Origin: Buddleja alternifolia
Taxonomy: Eukaryota > Streptophyta > Magnoliopsida > Lamiales > Scrophulariaceae
Direction of reading: 5' to 3'
NCBI GenBank assembly: GCA_019426215.1
Contig: CM033399.1
Coordinates: 26,545,022-26,609,021 of the forward strand
DNA: 64,000 nt
Shown here piece by piece: positions 22,797 through 34,228 of this stretch. Position 1 is the first letter of the stretch. Every line of letters begins with the position of its first letter. A program made the translations under genes and the position numbers. The notes below the pieces were generated by a model. The model was not told the DNA's origin. It did not search any database and saw only the letters and a list, made by a program, of their open reading frames with translations.

Positions 22797-24445
22797 TGTT
22801 GGGGAAAATTAACCAAACACAGCGGAAACGGTATTTTAAAATTGATTTGGATTTTCCCATAACAGGATCAATCTCGGGCTTTTATCAGACGTATGTATGA
22901 TAAGAAATCAGCACTTTACCCCGTTGAAGCGAAGTGGTTGGAGAAACTCAAGCTTTCGATTTCTTCAACCTCTTCGTCAAATAATCCGGCTGAATTCTTG
23001 ATAATCCGAGCAATCCAAAAGTGCTGCCTCTAAATTGTCTCTCCAAAAAAACTTGATTGAAAATTCTCCTTCTTCTTGACACTATGGCTGATGGCTAGGG
23101 AGAGAGGGAGAGGAGGAATTTTTGTCTTGTGGCTCAATTGTTAATTGAAACTTATGACCTAGCTATTAACTAATGTGATATATTTATATCACTTAAGTTA
23201 TTACCTTGGGCTCAAAATTAGCCCATGAAGGACGCCTAGTGACCGCCCCTACTCGGTCTTGGTGTGCCTCTTGGTACACCAATTTGAGCTCAGTCCAATC
23301 CATTATTTAATTAATTAATTCAATCCAATTAATTAATCTAATTAAATAATAGATAGAATATTTGATTAATTTTATTTTTTCAAGAAATAATACATTAATT
23401 AAATTATAAATAAATTAACTTATTTTTTCAAATAATTAATTCCATTTAATTAATTTTATGTACTTAAAATATTACCACAAGAAATATTCCATATTTTCTC
23501 TCGATTTTTTCTTTTTAAGCGTGACTCTTTAGGTTCACTATATTTGGCAATTGCAGAATTCCATTGAATGTGGGTCCCACCTAACCAGTCAAGTGGTCCA
23601 CATTATAACCCAAATAAGATGAAATGATTGGATCATTTTACCTTTCCTATTGTAAATACCGTGTGAATACAAACTCTTCGTTTCCTTATCCCGGTCAAGT
23701 GAGAGTCATGATTTTAGGTCAAACTCACTAACTTGACTCTATGCTATATTTATAATAAGTCTAGATCAGTGAATGCTTTGGCCAAAGACTTTAAGATCTA
23801 ACTTACTTATAAATGTATAGGATAATTCCTCGTTCACCTTAGAGGGAATGGATCTTATCTTGTATATCAGTTAAGACTACCACTTGCCCATTAGGTTGCA
23901 GTTTGAGGTTGACCCCACCAAAGGGTAAATTGGGTCTAACTACTATAATGACAAACCTAATGTCACAAGTATATCTTCAACTTGATTCCTCAAGTCTAAA
24001 GTTCAGATACACCTATTACAATTTAATCAATTCCATCATTGATTGTCAAGAGTGAAAAACCCATGTGGCAGAATTGATGCGAGTCATGCCTGAGTGCCAC
24101 TATCTCCATCAGTGCACCTATGATATGAGTTCTTCACTACTTCCTAGTGATTGAGGGCACCTTTTTCGTCAAAACTCACATCATACAAGTCTTCATGATT
24201 TCCAATGCCCAATTGAGAATCATTGACTTGCAGACTATTTTAGTGCACAAGTGTTAAAATCCTCTAGTGCATTGGAGAGTTAACTCTTGTGTTCATGGAT
24301 TTATAGATGATTACAATATATAAATGCCAATATAATAGTAAACAACTAATTGCCTTTTTATTGATAGAATAAGAAAAAATTACAATTCAATAATGTCCTT
24401 ACATTCTCTAATCCTTTAGTGGCATTTGAGGACATTAGCTTAACA
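22797..24445 (-). repeat. Copia-B 5' LTR (right copy, 1649 bp)
   Basis: It runs TGTTGGGG to CTTAACA (plus strand), flanked on the right by GAATG and then by the resumed Copia-A integrase. It is the uninterrupted copy that shows where the left LTR was split (23636, GATCATTTTA). Confidence 0.92.
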
Positions 24446-24450
24446 GAATG

Positions 24451-24788
24451 GTTCAAAGAATTCAATGCTATGGTTGAAAATCAAACCGGAAAACGTATTA
24501 AGAAACTTTGATCGGATCGAGGTGGTGATTACGTGAGTGCCGAGTTTGGAAAGTTCTTAACAGAAAATGGCATACTTTTACAGTTGACTCCTCCAGCGAC
24601 TCCACAGCTCAATGGAGTAGATGAACGACGGAACAGAACTCTGGGGTCATGCATTGCTTACATCAGCTCACATCTTGAACAGAATTCCATCCAAGTCTGT
24701 TCCAAAGACTCTTTATGAGATATGGATTGGAAAGACGCCTAGTTTTAAACACATAAGGGTGTGGGGTTGTCCAGCCTAAGTGTAAAAT
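24451..24788 (+). pseudogene. Copia-A integrase, second part
   Basis: It continues the frame cut at 1181: FKEFNAMVENQTGKRIKK, then SDRGGDYVSAEFGKFL and PPATPQLNGVDERRNRT with the second D and the E of the catalytic triad. There is a stop at 24509-24511, and later frameshifts and stops near 24717 and 24778. Confidence 0.85.
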
Positions 24789-25961
24789 ATGAAGATAGAG
24801 AAATTTGAGACAAGGTCTTTTAAGGATCGCTTCATTGGTTTTCAAGAAGACTTCATGGGATACCTCTTTTATCAGTACGATGATCAAATGATCATTCGAG
24901 AAGGGGGTGCAGGGAGAAAGATTGTTCTGGAAGAACAAAATGAAACACTATCTAAGAACACTGTTCAAGAAACCCAAACTGAACCAACCCATACGCAACC
25001 ACCATCATGTAGGTCAAGTAGAGTATCTCAGCTGCCTGAGAGATATAGTTATCAGCTACAGGGAAAGCATGATGTTCATGTTGTAGCTGAGGGAAACTAT
25101 GGAGATGACCCCTCTACTTCTGACCATGGAATGGTGGATATAGACTTTGAGAGATGGCTTGAATTTATGAAAACAGAGATGGACTCGATATATTCGATCC
25201 AAGTCTGGACTCTTACGGATCCCCACGAATGTATTAGGCCAACAGGGTATAAATAGATATATACGAGGAAGATTGGTCCGGATGGCAAGGTAGACACCTA
25301 TAAGGCAAGACTGGTGGCGAAAGGGTATAGTCAAAAGAAGGGCTTTGACTATGAGGAAACCTTTTCCCCTGTAGCAATGATCAAATCCATCAGGACTCTA
25401 CTTCACAACCTAGATTATGAGATCTGGCATATGGATGTGAAGAACACGTTTCTAAATAAATTCCTCGAGGAGGATATCTTTATGGAATTGCCTAAAGGTT
25501 TCATATACAAGAAAGATGCTCATAAGGTGTGTAAACTTAATCAGTCCATCTATGGACTGAAACAAGCCTCTCGGAGCTGGAATCTCCATTTTGATGAAGA
25601 AGTTAAGAACTATGGCTTCATCAAGAACATCGATAAACCATGCGTATACAAGAAAATCAATGAGAGCAAAATATCATTTCTAGTCCTATATGTGGATGAC
25701 AACCTTCTTATAGGGAATGATATTGAACTATTGATTTCAGTCAAGACATGGCTCTCAAGCACATTCTCCATGAAAGACTTGAGAGAATCCACCTACATCT
25801 TTGGGATTCGCATCTACAGGGATAGAGCAAAAGGGATGATGGAGCTATCTCAAGCCCTCTATTTAGAGAAGGTTCTAAAAAGTTTTGGAATGGAAAACAT
25901 TAAAAGAGGACTTTTACCCATGAGATATGGATTTCATCTCTTGAAACCTATGAGTCCTTAA
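24789..25961 (+). pseudogene. Copia-A reverse transcriptase remnant
   Basis: 24789-25256 is the linker and RT start, ended by a stop at 25254-25256. 25314-25961 is the RT core: FDYEETFSPVAMIKSIRTL, YEIWHMDVKNTFLNKF, SIYGLKQASRSWNLHFD and an intact YVDD at 25689-25700. It ends in a TAA at 25959. It is clearly close to Copia-B RT (SIYGLKQASRSWNLRFD). Confidence 0.88.
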
Positions 25962-26678
25962 AGCGAGACAGATCAGAAAAAGATGAATATCGTACCCTAT
26001 GCATCAGCAGTAGGAAGTCTCATGTATGCCATGTTATGAACAAGACCAGACATAGCCTGCGCTATAAGCGTAGTCAATGGGTTTTAAGCAAACCCTGCCA
26101 AGAAGCATTGGGATTCGGTACAATGTATTCTGAAATACTTGAGAAGAGCAAAGGATTTGTTTCTCATATATGGACTTAGAGAATTAAAAATAAAAGGTTA
26201 CACAAACTCTAACTTTCAAGCCAACGTTGATGATCACAAATCCACTTCTGGGTTTATATTCGCCCTTAATGGAGGGGCGGTGTCTTGAAAATATTCCAAG
26301 CAAAGCACGACTGCGGATTCTACCACAAACACTTAATATGTGGCTACCTCAGAGGCCGCTAAGGACGCTGCTTGGATCAAGAAGTTTGTGGCTAAACTTC
26401 AAGTGGTTCCTAGCATGGAGCTCCCATTGCTACTATTTTGTGATGATAATGGAGCCATCGCGTAGGCCAAGAAACCAAGGTCTCACAATAAATCCAAACA
26501 ATAGAGACGAGATATCACATTCTTAGAGAGATCATTGAAAAGGGTGACATTGTCATGCAGACAATAAATTTAGCAAATAGTGTAGCTGACTCGCTCACCA
26601 AGCCATTATCACAGGTAGTGCTAGAACGACATCTTGAGAAGATGGGCATTAGATACCACAACGATTGTCATTGAATTC
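25962..26678 (+). pseudogene. Copia-A RNase H remnant
   Basis: Recognisable blocks are YASAVGSLMYAML, GYTNSNFQANVDDHKSTSG, FALNGGAV, YVATSEAAKDAAWIKKF and LLLFCDDNGAIA, broken by at least six stops. It ends next to the purine tract before the 3' LTR. Confidence 0.82.
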
Positions 26679-26689
26679 AAGTGGGAGAT
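26679..26689 (+). other. Copia-A polypurine tract
   Basis: AAGTGGGAGAT immediately before the 3' LTR TGTTAAG; same form as in Copia-B. Confidence 0.8.
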
Positions 26690-28108
26690 TGTTAAGTGTA
26701 TGCCCTAAATGCCAACGAGAAAATAGATTGTATAGGGCTTTATCTATTTTGTACAAACTTTAATTTGGAATAAAAAGCATTTTACGGTCACTGTGCAATA
26801 GTGGAAGCTCGTAGCATAGATACATCAATGAAATTAATATATTCGAACACGGATCATCGTAATCCAATCACATGGGTATTTACTCTGTCACTGTCAGTGA
26901 TTGGATTATTGGTCGTGATAGTATGCGTAAGCCTTAGACATGAGGAGTCACAAGCAATGTACATGTGGCCCTGAGCTTGTTATTAGAGTAGTTAGATCTA
27001 ATTCACCTGCTTATTGGTCATGATAGTATCAGTGGGCAAGTAGCAGTTGCTCGGTGACTGCCGAGAAGGAATTCACTTCCTCGGGTAGTAAACAAGCATA
27101 TATCCTATGCAATCATGAGTAAATAAAATGATAAAATTTTGGCCAAAGCAGATAAATTAACTCGTGTGAGACATGAGGGGTAGTTTGGTAATTTCATCTT
27201 ATTATGGTTAATAGCAAATATGTCGAGTCCTGTGAGTTTGAAACTTACCAAGACTCTCACTCGAGTGAGATATAGTACTGAAGGATTATATTCATATGGT
27301 ATTCATGACCAGAAAGGTTCTTAATGATCATATCATTTTGTTTTCAATTGGGTTTCGATGTGGGTCAACATGAATGGCTAGGTGATACCCACATCCTTGG
27401 TATCCTCATACTGCCGATTGAGATGAACCTAGAGAGTCGCGCTTTCAAGGATATAAGTGAGGAAATGCTAAAGGTGTTGTTTTCTAGATATTAATTAATT
27501 GGATTAATTAGAAATATTAATTTGGTTTTAATTAATTAGATCCGTTAAAGAAAATTAATGTATAAAATAATTAATTGGTTCAATTATTTAATTGTCTACA
27601 CACCAAATAATTTATTAAATTAATTATTTGATTATTTGATTTAATCATGTATTGGGCTACATGATTTAATTGAATTAATAGTGGACTAAGTTGAAAGTCA
27701 ACTTATCCCACTAATAAGGCCCTAAGCGTGTAGCCTTGCAATTGATGGACTTGGGATTTATTTAATCTATGTAAGCTCATCAATTGGAAAGCAGACAATT
27801 TAGAACACTAGAATACACAACAAGTGAAAATTTTCTGCCTCCCCCCCCCCAACCTAGACTAGTCGTCCACTACAAGGAAGAAGGAGGAGGAGGAAATTTC
27901 TCTCGCTCATTATATGGCGTGATATCTAGAGGCAGGAGCCCGAGGTTGCTGCTGTGACGCTAGATCAAGAACGATAACGTCATCACAAGGTTCATGTCGT
28001 TTTCTTTCTCTTTTGTTTATAAAAATCATTAAAACCCAAAAGTGCTACCATGTGAATCTGGCTATGTCATTCACGTTTTCGATGCGCATGTCAACAGAAT
28101 TCACAACA
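26690..28108 (+). repeat. Copia-A 3' LTR (1419 bp)
   Basis: It begins TGTTAAGTG and ends CACAACA. Its last 672 bases match 1-640. The target duplication cannot be checked because the 5' end is outside the window. Confidence 0.88.
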
Positions 28109-28873
28109 TTTAAGCACACCAATTAAACAATTTTAGACAATGCAGTAATTCGTACTACTAAATGTTGTTTTTCTGAATCAATCTTTATTGTTTTTCACTT
28201 GAGCACATTCAATCTTTTGATCTATTTTTATGGAAAATAAACTTTTCTGCATTAGTTTTTTTTTTTTTTTAGCATTTTCATATATATATATATATATGAT
28301 TCGTATTATATGTATATTTCTTAATTTATTTGTGACTTACATTGTCTTTTTGTTGTTCGTGATCTACAAAGTAGTTGACTTAGGGTGCGTTTTGCCCAAC
28401 GGTTAGAAATCTAAATCTGCGTTTGGAGTTCAAACGCTATTTTGATGACTGTTTGGCCCCCTTTCCTATAATCTATTATGGACATTTTTGTTACAAAACC
28501 ATGTTCTGGAAAAGCTGAAAATCCTAGCTTTTGACATCATCAATTATGCAAGAATCAATTATACCATAACCAATTATGCAAAAGCTGGGCCAAATCACCC
28601 TTAGTTCGTTTTATGAAAGGCAAAAATACCCTTTGTACCAAATACCCCCTGAACTACAGAAAAATACACATTCCCCCCTGAACTATGCCCTTTGTACTAA
28701 ATACCCCCTGAAGTATACCCTTTGAACCAAATACCCCCTGAACTATAGAAAAATATGCTTTCCCCGCTCAATAGCATGGAATTTTCTTTATTACCCTTGA
28801 CCATTATTTTTTCTTTCATTTTTCATTTTTTCCACCATTTTTTTCGTTTTCACAGATTTTCTTTCTTACATAG
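28109..28873. other. Host spacer between Copia-A and Gypsy-D
   Basis: No gene. It contains a poly-T run (about 28259), a TA repeat (about 28282-28297), a 218-bp MITE (28383-28600) and three imperfect copies of CCCTTTGTACCAAATACC (about 28631, 28690, 28718). Confidence 0.7.
28383..28600. mobile_element. Tourist-like (PIF/Harbinger type) MITE, 218 bp
   Basis: Terminal inverted repeats GGGTGCGTTTTGCCCA and (rc of right end) GGGTGATTTGGCCCA, flanked by TTA at 28380-28382 and 28601-28603. TTA duplications and GGG-starting ends are the mark of Tourist-like MITEs. There is no coding capacity; it would have moved with a transposase from elsewhere. Confidence 0.65.
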
Positions 28874-29383
28874 TGATATGCACGAAAAATGTCTAAGGGC
28901 ATTACTGTAATTCAACGCGCCACAGGATCGGATCCGGGGCGCCGCCTGTGGGTTAAAGTCCGCGGGTGACACACTAGTCAAGCCCAGACAGGGCTAACGA
29001 CCAATAAGAATAATTGGGCTATCTTATCAGTCTAAAAGCCAATAAAAGGGTTAATCATTAAGCCTGATGGGCTAATGATAGAATTAGGCCCACGACCCAT
29101 AGCCCACTTCTAGATCCCTATAAATACCTTAGAGGAGCTAGGAAAGGTTCATTATCTACTCTCTCCAAAAAAATCCACTGGCAAGAACTGAGAGTAAAAC
29201 TAATACATAACTATGAATTGACTTGATCCCACTTTCATTGGGTACGTAAACAGCTCGTTACATTCGAGTGCAGTCTATACATCCATCAACCCCTAACCTA
29301 GTTTGTCGTGCATTGGATCGGTTCTTCTACCCCACGTGGTCAATCACGTGACATTCATTGACTGACGAATTTTACCATCATCA
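28874..29383 (+). repeat. Gypsy-D 5' LTR
   Basis: TGATATGCAC to CCATCATCA. TATA box TATAAATA at 29119-29126, conserved in the right LTR at 45954-45961, so transcription likely starts about 30 bases further on. Confidence 0.9.
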
Positions 29384-29386
29384 GAT

Positions 29387-29400
29387 TGGCGCCGTCTGTG
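29387..29400 (+). other. Gypsy-D primer-binding site
   Basis: TGGCGCCGTCTGTG three bases after the LTR, a form common in plant Gypsy elements. I do not assign the tRNA. Confidence 0.75.
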
Positions 29401-29984
29401 AGAAATTTGGTCTAACCACTGAGCATGTAGACTAGAGATCGAGCATGTAACAACAGTGATCAGAATACTAGCAGTAATATGCTACGGGTAGTTCACAAAC
29501 GCGAGCGGCAAGCGCCTCAGAGGACACCAGTAGTGATTCATCCCCTTACTAAAAGGGTGTATGAGATCACTCGTAAGATGCCACTTGCGGTAGCCACCAA
29601 CTCGAGTAAGCACAACATTCACATAGAGCCTGAGACACAAAGCATTACGTTCGGAGCTCGAGATTTGGAAAGCCGTATCCCCTCTAGATACAAATCTTTA
29701 GTGATCTCAGTCACCATAGCAGATTCCTGGGTATGCAAAATTCTCGTTGATAGTGGGAGCTCTGCAGACATTATCTTCTTTGGCACCTTCACCCGGTTGT
29801 CTAGTGATGGAGCTAAAGTCCAAAAGGTGAAAACCCAACTCGTTGGCTTCACAGGCGAATCGGTAGACGCACAGGGAGAGGTGACCCTGCTGTTATCTTT
29901 GGGTACGCTCCCTAAACTTGTGACCAGGGAGGTGAAATTTTAGTTGTTAAAGCCCCCTCCGAGTATAATGTTATACTGGAGAGG
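29401..29984 (+). pseudogene. Gypsy-D protease remnant (gag deleted)
   Basis: The frame 29479-29943 contains the retroviral-type aspartic protease motif VDSGSSADIIF (near 29748) and the flanking FGARDLE and IPSRYKSLVISVTIAD blocks. Only about 80 bases separate the primer site from this frame, so the gag gene is gone. A TAG at 29941-29943 and a shift end it; the next block (LNLFQAVISTFYLKVKFPT, from 29985) is its normal continuation. Confidence 0.85.
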
Positions 29985-31270
29985 TTGAGCTTGAACCTTT
30001 TTCAAGCTGTTATATCTACTTTCTATTTGAAAGTTAAGTTTCCAACTCCCAGCAAAATAAGAGAAGTCATAGGGGATAAACAACTGACTAGAGAATATTG
30101 TTCCAATGCCCTTGCCACACTCAAAAGAAAGCGGAATGACTTGGAGCCAGACATTGAGTGTGAATTAATAGAAATTGACATGGTGGCCCAAGTGGAAGGC
30201 AAGCCAAGTAAGACTGTGGAAGACGATAATGACACCCTGGGAAGGGCAGCTGAAAGCCTGAAAATTGTAAAGTTAGTACCAGGTGATCCCGAGAAAGCCA
30301 CCAAGGTCGGAGCCACCCTGGGGTCTACACTTGAAGGTGACTTGGTACGTTTCCTTCGAGGTAATATGGATGTGTTCTCTTGGAGCATGTGAGACATGGA
30401 GGGGATTGACCTCGAGATCATGACTCATCATCTTAACACCTCCCCAGATGCCCGCCTTGTGAAACAGTGCAAGCGGATTATGGGAAAGGAAAGAAGTATG
30501 GATGCTAAGGAAGAAGTAGAGAACTACTTGCTGGCCACCAGGTACATAAGGGTCATGCACTACCCAGAGTGGCAAGCCAACGTGGTGCTGGTGGCAAAAC
30601 CTAATGGCAAATGGAGGATGTGCATAAACTTCACAGATCTGAATAAGGCATGCCCTAAAGTTTCTTACCCTCTTCCCCAGATCGATGACTTACTTGATTC
30701 TACAGCTGGTTTCGAACTGCTAACCTTCCTAGACGTGAGGTAAGGGCAGAAACAAATTACGCTAGCGCCTGAGGACTAGGAGAAAACTAGTTTCATCACC
30801 GATCAGGGAACTTTTTGCTACAACGTGATGCCATTTAGGCTAAAAAAATGCAGGTGCCACTTATCAAAGGCTGGTCAATAAAATGTTCGAGGCACAATTG
30901 GGAAGGAACATGGAAGTATATATAGATGATATGTTGGTCAAGAGCAAACGGGGAACAGACCATCTACGCGACTGCAAGAATGCTTTGAAGTGCTTAGGCG
31001 CTACAAGTTAAAGCTCAACCTCGCCAAGTGTACTTTTGGGGTACGCGGTGGAAAGTTTTTAGGCTTCGTGGTGAGTGAGCAAGGGATAGAAACAAACCCC
31101 GAGAAAATCAGAGCCATCTTGGACTTAGCTCCCCCTAGGTCCAAAAAGGAGGTGTAAGAATTGATGGGGCGAGCAGCAGCCCTCAATAGATTCATTTTGC
31201 GATCAGCCGATAAGGGCTGCCATTCTTCAAAGCAACAAGGAAAGCTAAAAGTTTCAAGTGGGACATTTCA
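29985..31270 (+). pseudogene. Gypsy-D reverse transcriptase remnant
   Basis: 29985-30392 is the protease-RT linker. After a TGA (30390-30392), 30396-30743 carries MCINFTDLNKACPKVSYPL and LLDSTAGFELLTFLDV, the palm of a Tat RT. Then come stops at 30741 and near 30778 and shifts. The catalytic YIDD survives at 30919-30930, followed by MLVKSK. Several stops before 31277. Confidence 0.87.
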
Positions 31271-32330
31271 TGTCAAGTGGCATTTGAGAAATTGAAAGAA
31301 TACTTGGTTTCCCCGCCACTGCTCACCAAACCCCTAGATCGAGAAACGCTTTTCCTATATCTAGCAGTGACCCATGAGGCGGTCAGTGCTGTGTTGGTCC
31401 GAGATGATCATGGGGATCATAAACCCATCTATTATATTATCCGCCTACTACAGGCAGCCGAGCCAAGATACCCTCTCATTGAGAAGTTGGCCCTCGCATT
31501 GGTAGTGGTAACAAGAAAGCTAAGGCTCTATTTTCAGTCACACCGCGTGGTGGTGCTCACTAACCACCCGTTGAAAAGAATACTGTCAAACCCCGACATA
31601 TTGGGAAGAATGGTTAAATGGGCAGTGGAACTTAGTGAGCATGGCATATCAGAGAAGACCAGCCATCAAAGCTCAAGTGTTAGCTGACTTTATCGCCGAG
31701 ATGATGGAGGACAAGACCAGCTGCTCCCTGCCAGCATGGACACTAATTGTAGATGGTGCTTCCACCAGTGCAGGCACTCTAGTCGAAAGTCCACAAGGAG
31801 ATAAATTTGAATATGCCATAAGGTTTGAATTCGATAGTCTACAACGATTCACAACTGGTGGTCAACAGGATGAATGGAGTATACGAGGCTAAGGGGGTTA
31901 AGATGACTCAATACCTAGCCCTCGTTCAAGAGATGAGGGATCATTTTGAAGAGTTTGGCCTTTAGCAGGTCCCAAGGACTAAAAATGAAGTTGCTGACCA
32001 GTTAGCCAAGCTGGAAAACTCTATAGCCTCCATCAAGAATAGGAAGATAACCTTCATCACATCAGACAAACCGGAGGTGGAAAAGGGAGGCCTAGAAGTG
32101 TTGTATGGGGAGGCAGAGGAGCCTAGCTGGAAAGATAAAATCGTTGACTATCTAGTGGCAGGAAGTTTACCCAACGACCCTAGACTAGCTAGGAGTGTCA
32201 GAATGAGGGTCGCATGATTTGTCATGATAGATGGCGAACTGTACAAGCGAGGGTTTTCACAAGCCTACTTGAAGTGTTTAACCCCTGCCAGAGCAGACTA
32301 TGTGTTGCGTGCAATACATGAAGGGTGTTG
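31271..32330 (+). pseudogene. Gypsy-D RNase H and second (archaeal-type) RNase H remnant
   Basis: 31277-31687 is the ordinary RT-linked RNase H (LLTKPLDRETLFLYLAVT, AVSAVLVRDD, LTNHPLKRILSNPDILGRM). It overlaps a second frame, 31635-31892, with LADFIAEMMED and WTLIVDGASTSAG, the start of the extra RNase H typical of Tat elements. That continues in broken form (MNGVYEAKG, EVADQLAKLENSIAS) to about 32080. Stops lie near 31890, 31963 and 32215. Confidence 0.83.
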
Positions 32331-33352
32331 TGGCAATCACCTGGGGGCAAGGCACTCGCGGCTATGACATTGCGACAAGGATACTTCTGGCCGACAATGC
32401 TTAAAGATGCCTAAAACTTAGTGCGGAAATGCAGAAGTTGCCAGGATCATCCCAACATAAATCACCTCCCAGGAGCTGAGATGCGATCGCTAGAAAGTAC
32501 GTGCCCTTTCGACATGTGGGGGCTAGATATAGTTGGACCTTTCCCTTTGGCCATGAGTCAAAGGAAGTTTTTGGTGGTCGCCATTGACTATTTCATCAAG
32601 TGCGTGAAAGCTGAGCCACTGGCCAAGATATCCGAGAAAGAGGTGACGAAGTTCTTATGGAAGAATATAATCACGAGATTTGGGATCCCAAGATCTCTGG
32701 TTTCAGACAACGGCACCTAAGTTCAGGGTGCAACGTTAAGGGAATGGTGCCAAGAGTTGAATATTAAGTAGCACTTCACTTCCGTTAGTAACCCTCAAGC
32801 CAACGGGCAGACAGAGGTCACCAACTGTACTATCTTAGAACACCTAAAGACTAAGCTCGGGGAGACTAAAGGGAGTTGGGCAGACGAAATCCTGATAGTA
32901 TCGTGGTCGTGCCGCACCACTCCCAGAGTTAGCACCGGGGAGACCCCCTTCAACCTAGTGTTTGGAGTTGAGGCCATAACCCCGGTAGAAATTGGAGAAA
33001 AAAGCTTGAGGGTAAGTTAATACGGCCTCGCCGAAAATGAGCGTCGTCGAAGAGAAAATTTGAATTTCATCGATAAAGTAAGAGATGACGCCGCTGCAAG
33101 GGTCGCTAAGTATAAGGCAAGGATGGCACGAGCTTACAACCGCAAGGTACACCCCCGAGCTTCCAGGTGGGAGACTTCGTGCTTAGAAAAAAGGAAGCCA
33201 CAGGCCCTATTGGAAAGCTGGAGGCCAAATGGGAAGGTCCATACCAAGTAAGAGAGATAGTTAACGCCGGTACCTACAAGTTAATGACCGCAAGTGGTAA
33301 AGAGGTACCACGGACTTGGGGCATATCTAACCTCAAAAGGTATTTTACTTAG
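32331..33352 (+). pseudogene. Gypsy-D integrase remnant
   Basis: CRSCQDHPN (zinc site), MWGLDIVGPFPLAM, RSLVSDNGT and ANGQTEVTN supply the core acidic residues. A TAA at 32718-32720 and a TAG at 32769-32771 stand where Tat relatives usually have Gln (CAA, CAG), so both look like C-to-T changes. 33167-33352 is the C-terminal part (GDFVLRKKEATGPIGKLEAKWEGPY, split here from memory-free reading at LRKKEATG) and ends with NLKRYFT. Confidence 0.86.
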
Positions 33353-34223
33353 TTTATTTTGGCTACTGAACATATTATTTTCATAACTGCTGATTAATAT
33401 TTAGTGATATTGGCCACTGGCCAAACATACATTTGAGTGCTTATGTCACCCTTATTATGTTATCATGTTATCAAAGACCTTAAATACTTAAACGTTTCAC
33501 CCACACAATTGGGAAACAAGAATACCAATACAACCCTTGGGAGCTAATTAAGTTCCCACTAAAGGCGTTACAAAAATTATCCGCGACCCCAATCGAGGTC
33601 AATGTGGGTGTAACCACAAAAATCCCCCAAGCTATCAAAGACTCGATGGAGGATGGGCCACCCTATAATCCCTCCAATAATATCGAGAGAGGTTGAGGAC
33701 CTACGAAAGGTCTCCCCACTCTCATTAAGGTTATGGAACGAGAATATACAAAAATAAATAAATAAAAGGCAACCAAGCCTCTATTAAAAAGTGACCGCTA
33801 GTACCACGAACCATGTCACTCATTCAAACAAAGTAAACATTGAGAAAATGTACCTTGCTACTCCAAGTGTTTGTCACAACCAACACCAAGGAGTGGGGGA
33901 CAGGAGGTGGAGATGCCAAAATTTTCACTCACTAAAGCACTTTCAATATGGCAAAGATGCAAATTCAATTCATGCGCCAAATGAACGAAACTAGTGGCTA
34001 TTTAAGCCCCCCAAAACAAAAATCAATGCAAAATATTTGACTATTGATAAGGCACCACATGCCAAATGTTTAGTTGCTACTTGGTCACCTACTCCCCAAT
34101 ATGATCCACATGTTAGGGAGTAGGGGGCAAGTAGTAGCAATAAAGATAATAGCAGCGAGCTAATAGCTGGCTACTAAAGAAGCAACTAGCTAATAGGCGG
34201 TTACTTAGCCAAAATATTATTTA
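33353..34223. other. Gypsy-D 3' region before the Gypsy-E insertion
   Basis: No gene seen. It includes purine tracts such as GGGAGTAGGGGGCAAG near 34117. ORF 33791-33994 has no recognisable domain. The region resumes at 43824. Confidence 0.6.
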
Positions 34224-34228
34224 CCGCC

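Larger units (their letters stand above)
1182..24445 (-). mobile_element. Copia-B: Ty1/Copia LTR retrotransposon (minus strand) carrying two further insertions
   Basis: Left LTR 1182-6136 (with an insert), right LTR 22797-24445. Target duplication GAATG lies at 1177-1181 and 24446-24450. The primer site is at the right and the purine tract at the left, so the element reads on the minus strand. Without the inserts it is about 9.1 kb: leader, gag, protease, integrase, RT and RNase H. The LTRs differ at about 10% in the first 140 bases, so it is old. All genes contain stops. It broke the integrase of Copia-A. Confidence 0.92.
1..28108 (+). mobile_element. Copia-A: Ty1/Copia LTR retrotransposon, outermost element of the left nest, 5' end outside window
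   Basis: The window starts inside the 5' LTR (base 1 matches base 27437 of the 3' LTR). The order is LTR end, tRNA-Met-type primer site, a shortened coding part, a 23.3 kb interruption by Copia-B (1182-24445 plus a copied GAATG), the rest of integrase, RT, RNase H, a purine tract and the 3' LTR. Gag and most of protease are missing between primer site and GAG-pre-integrase. The two LTR parts differ at roughly one base in ten, so it is old. Many in-frame stops show it is dead. The pol sequence resembles that of Copia-B, so the two are probably the same lineage. Confidence 0.9.

Noticed and set aside
29619..30575. Minus-strand ORFs under Gypsy-D protease and RT
   Set aside because: Shadows of the plus-strand protease/RT text, which shows conserved motifs.
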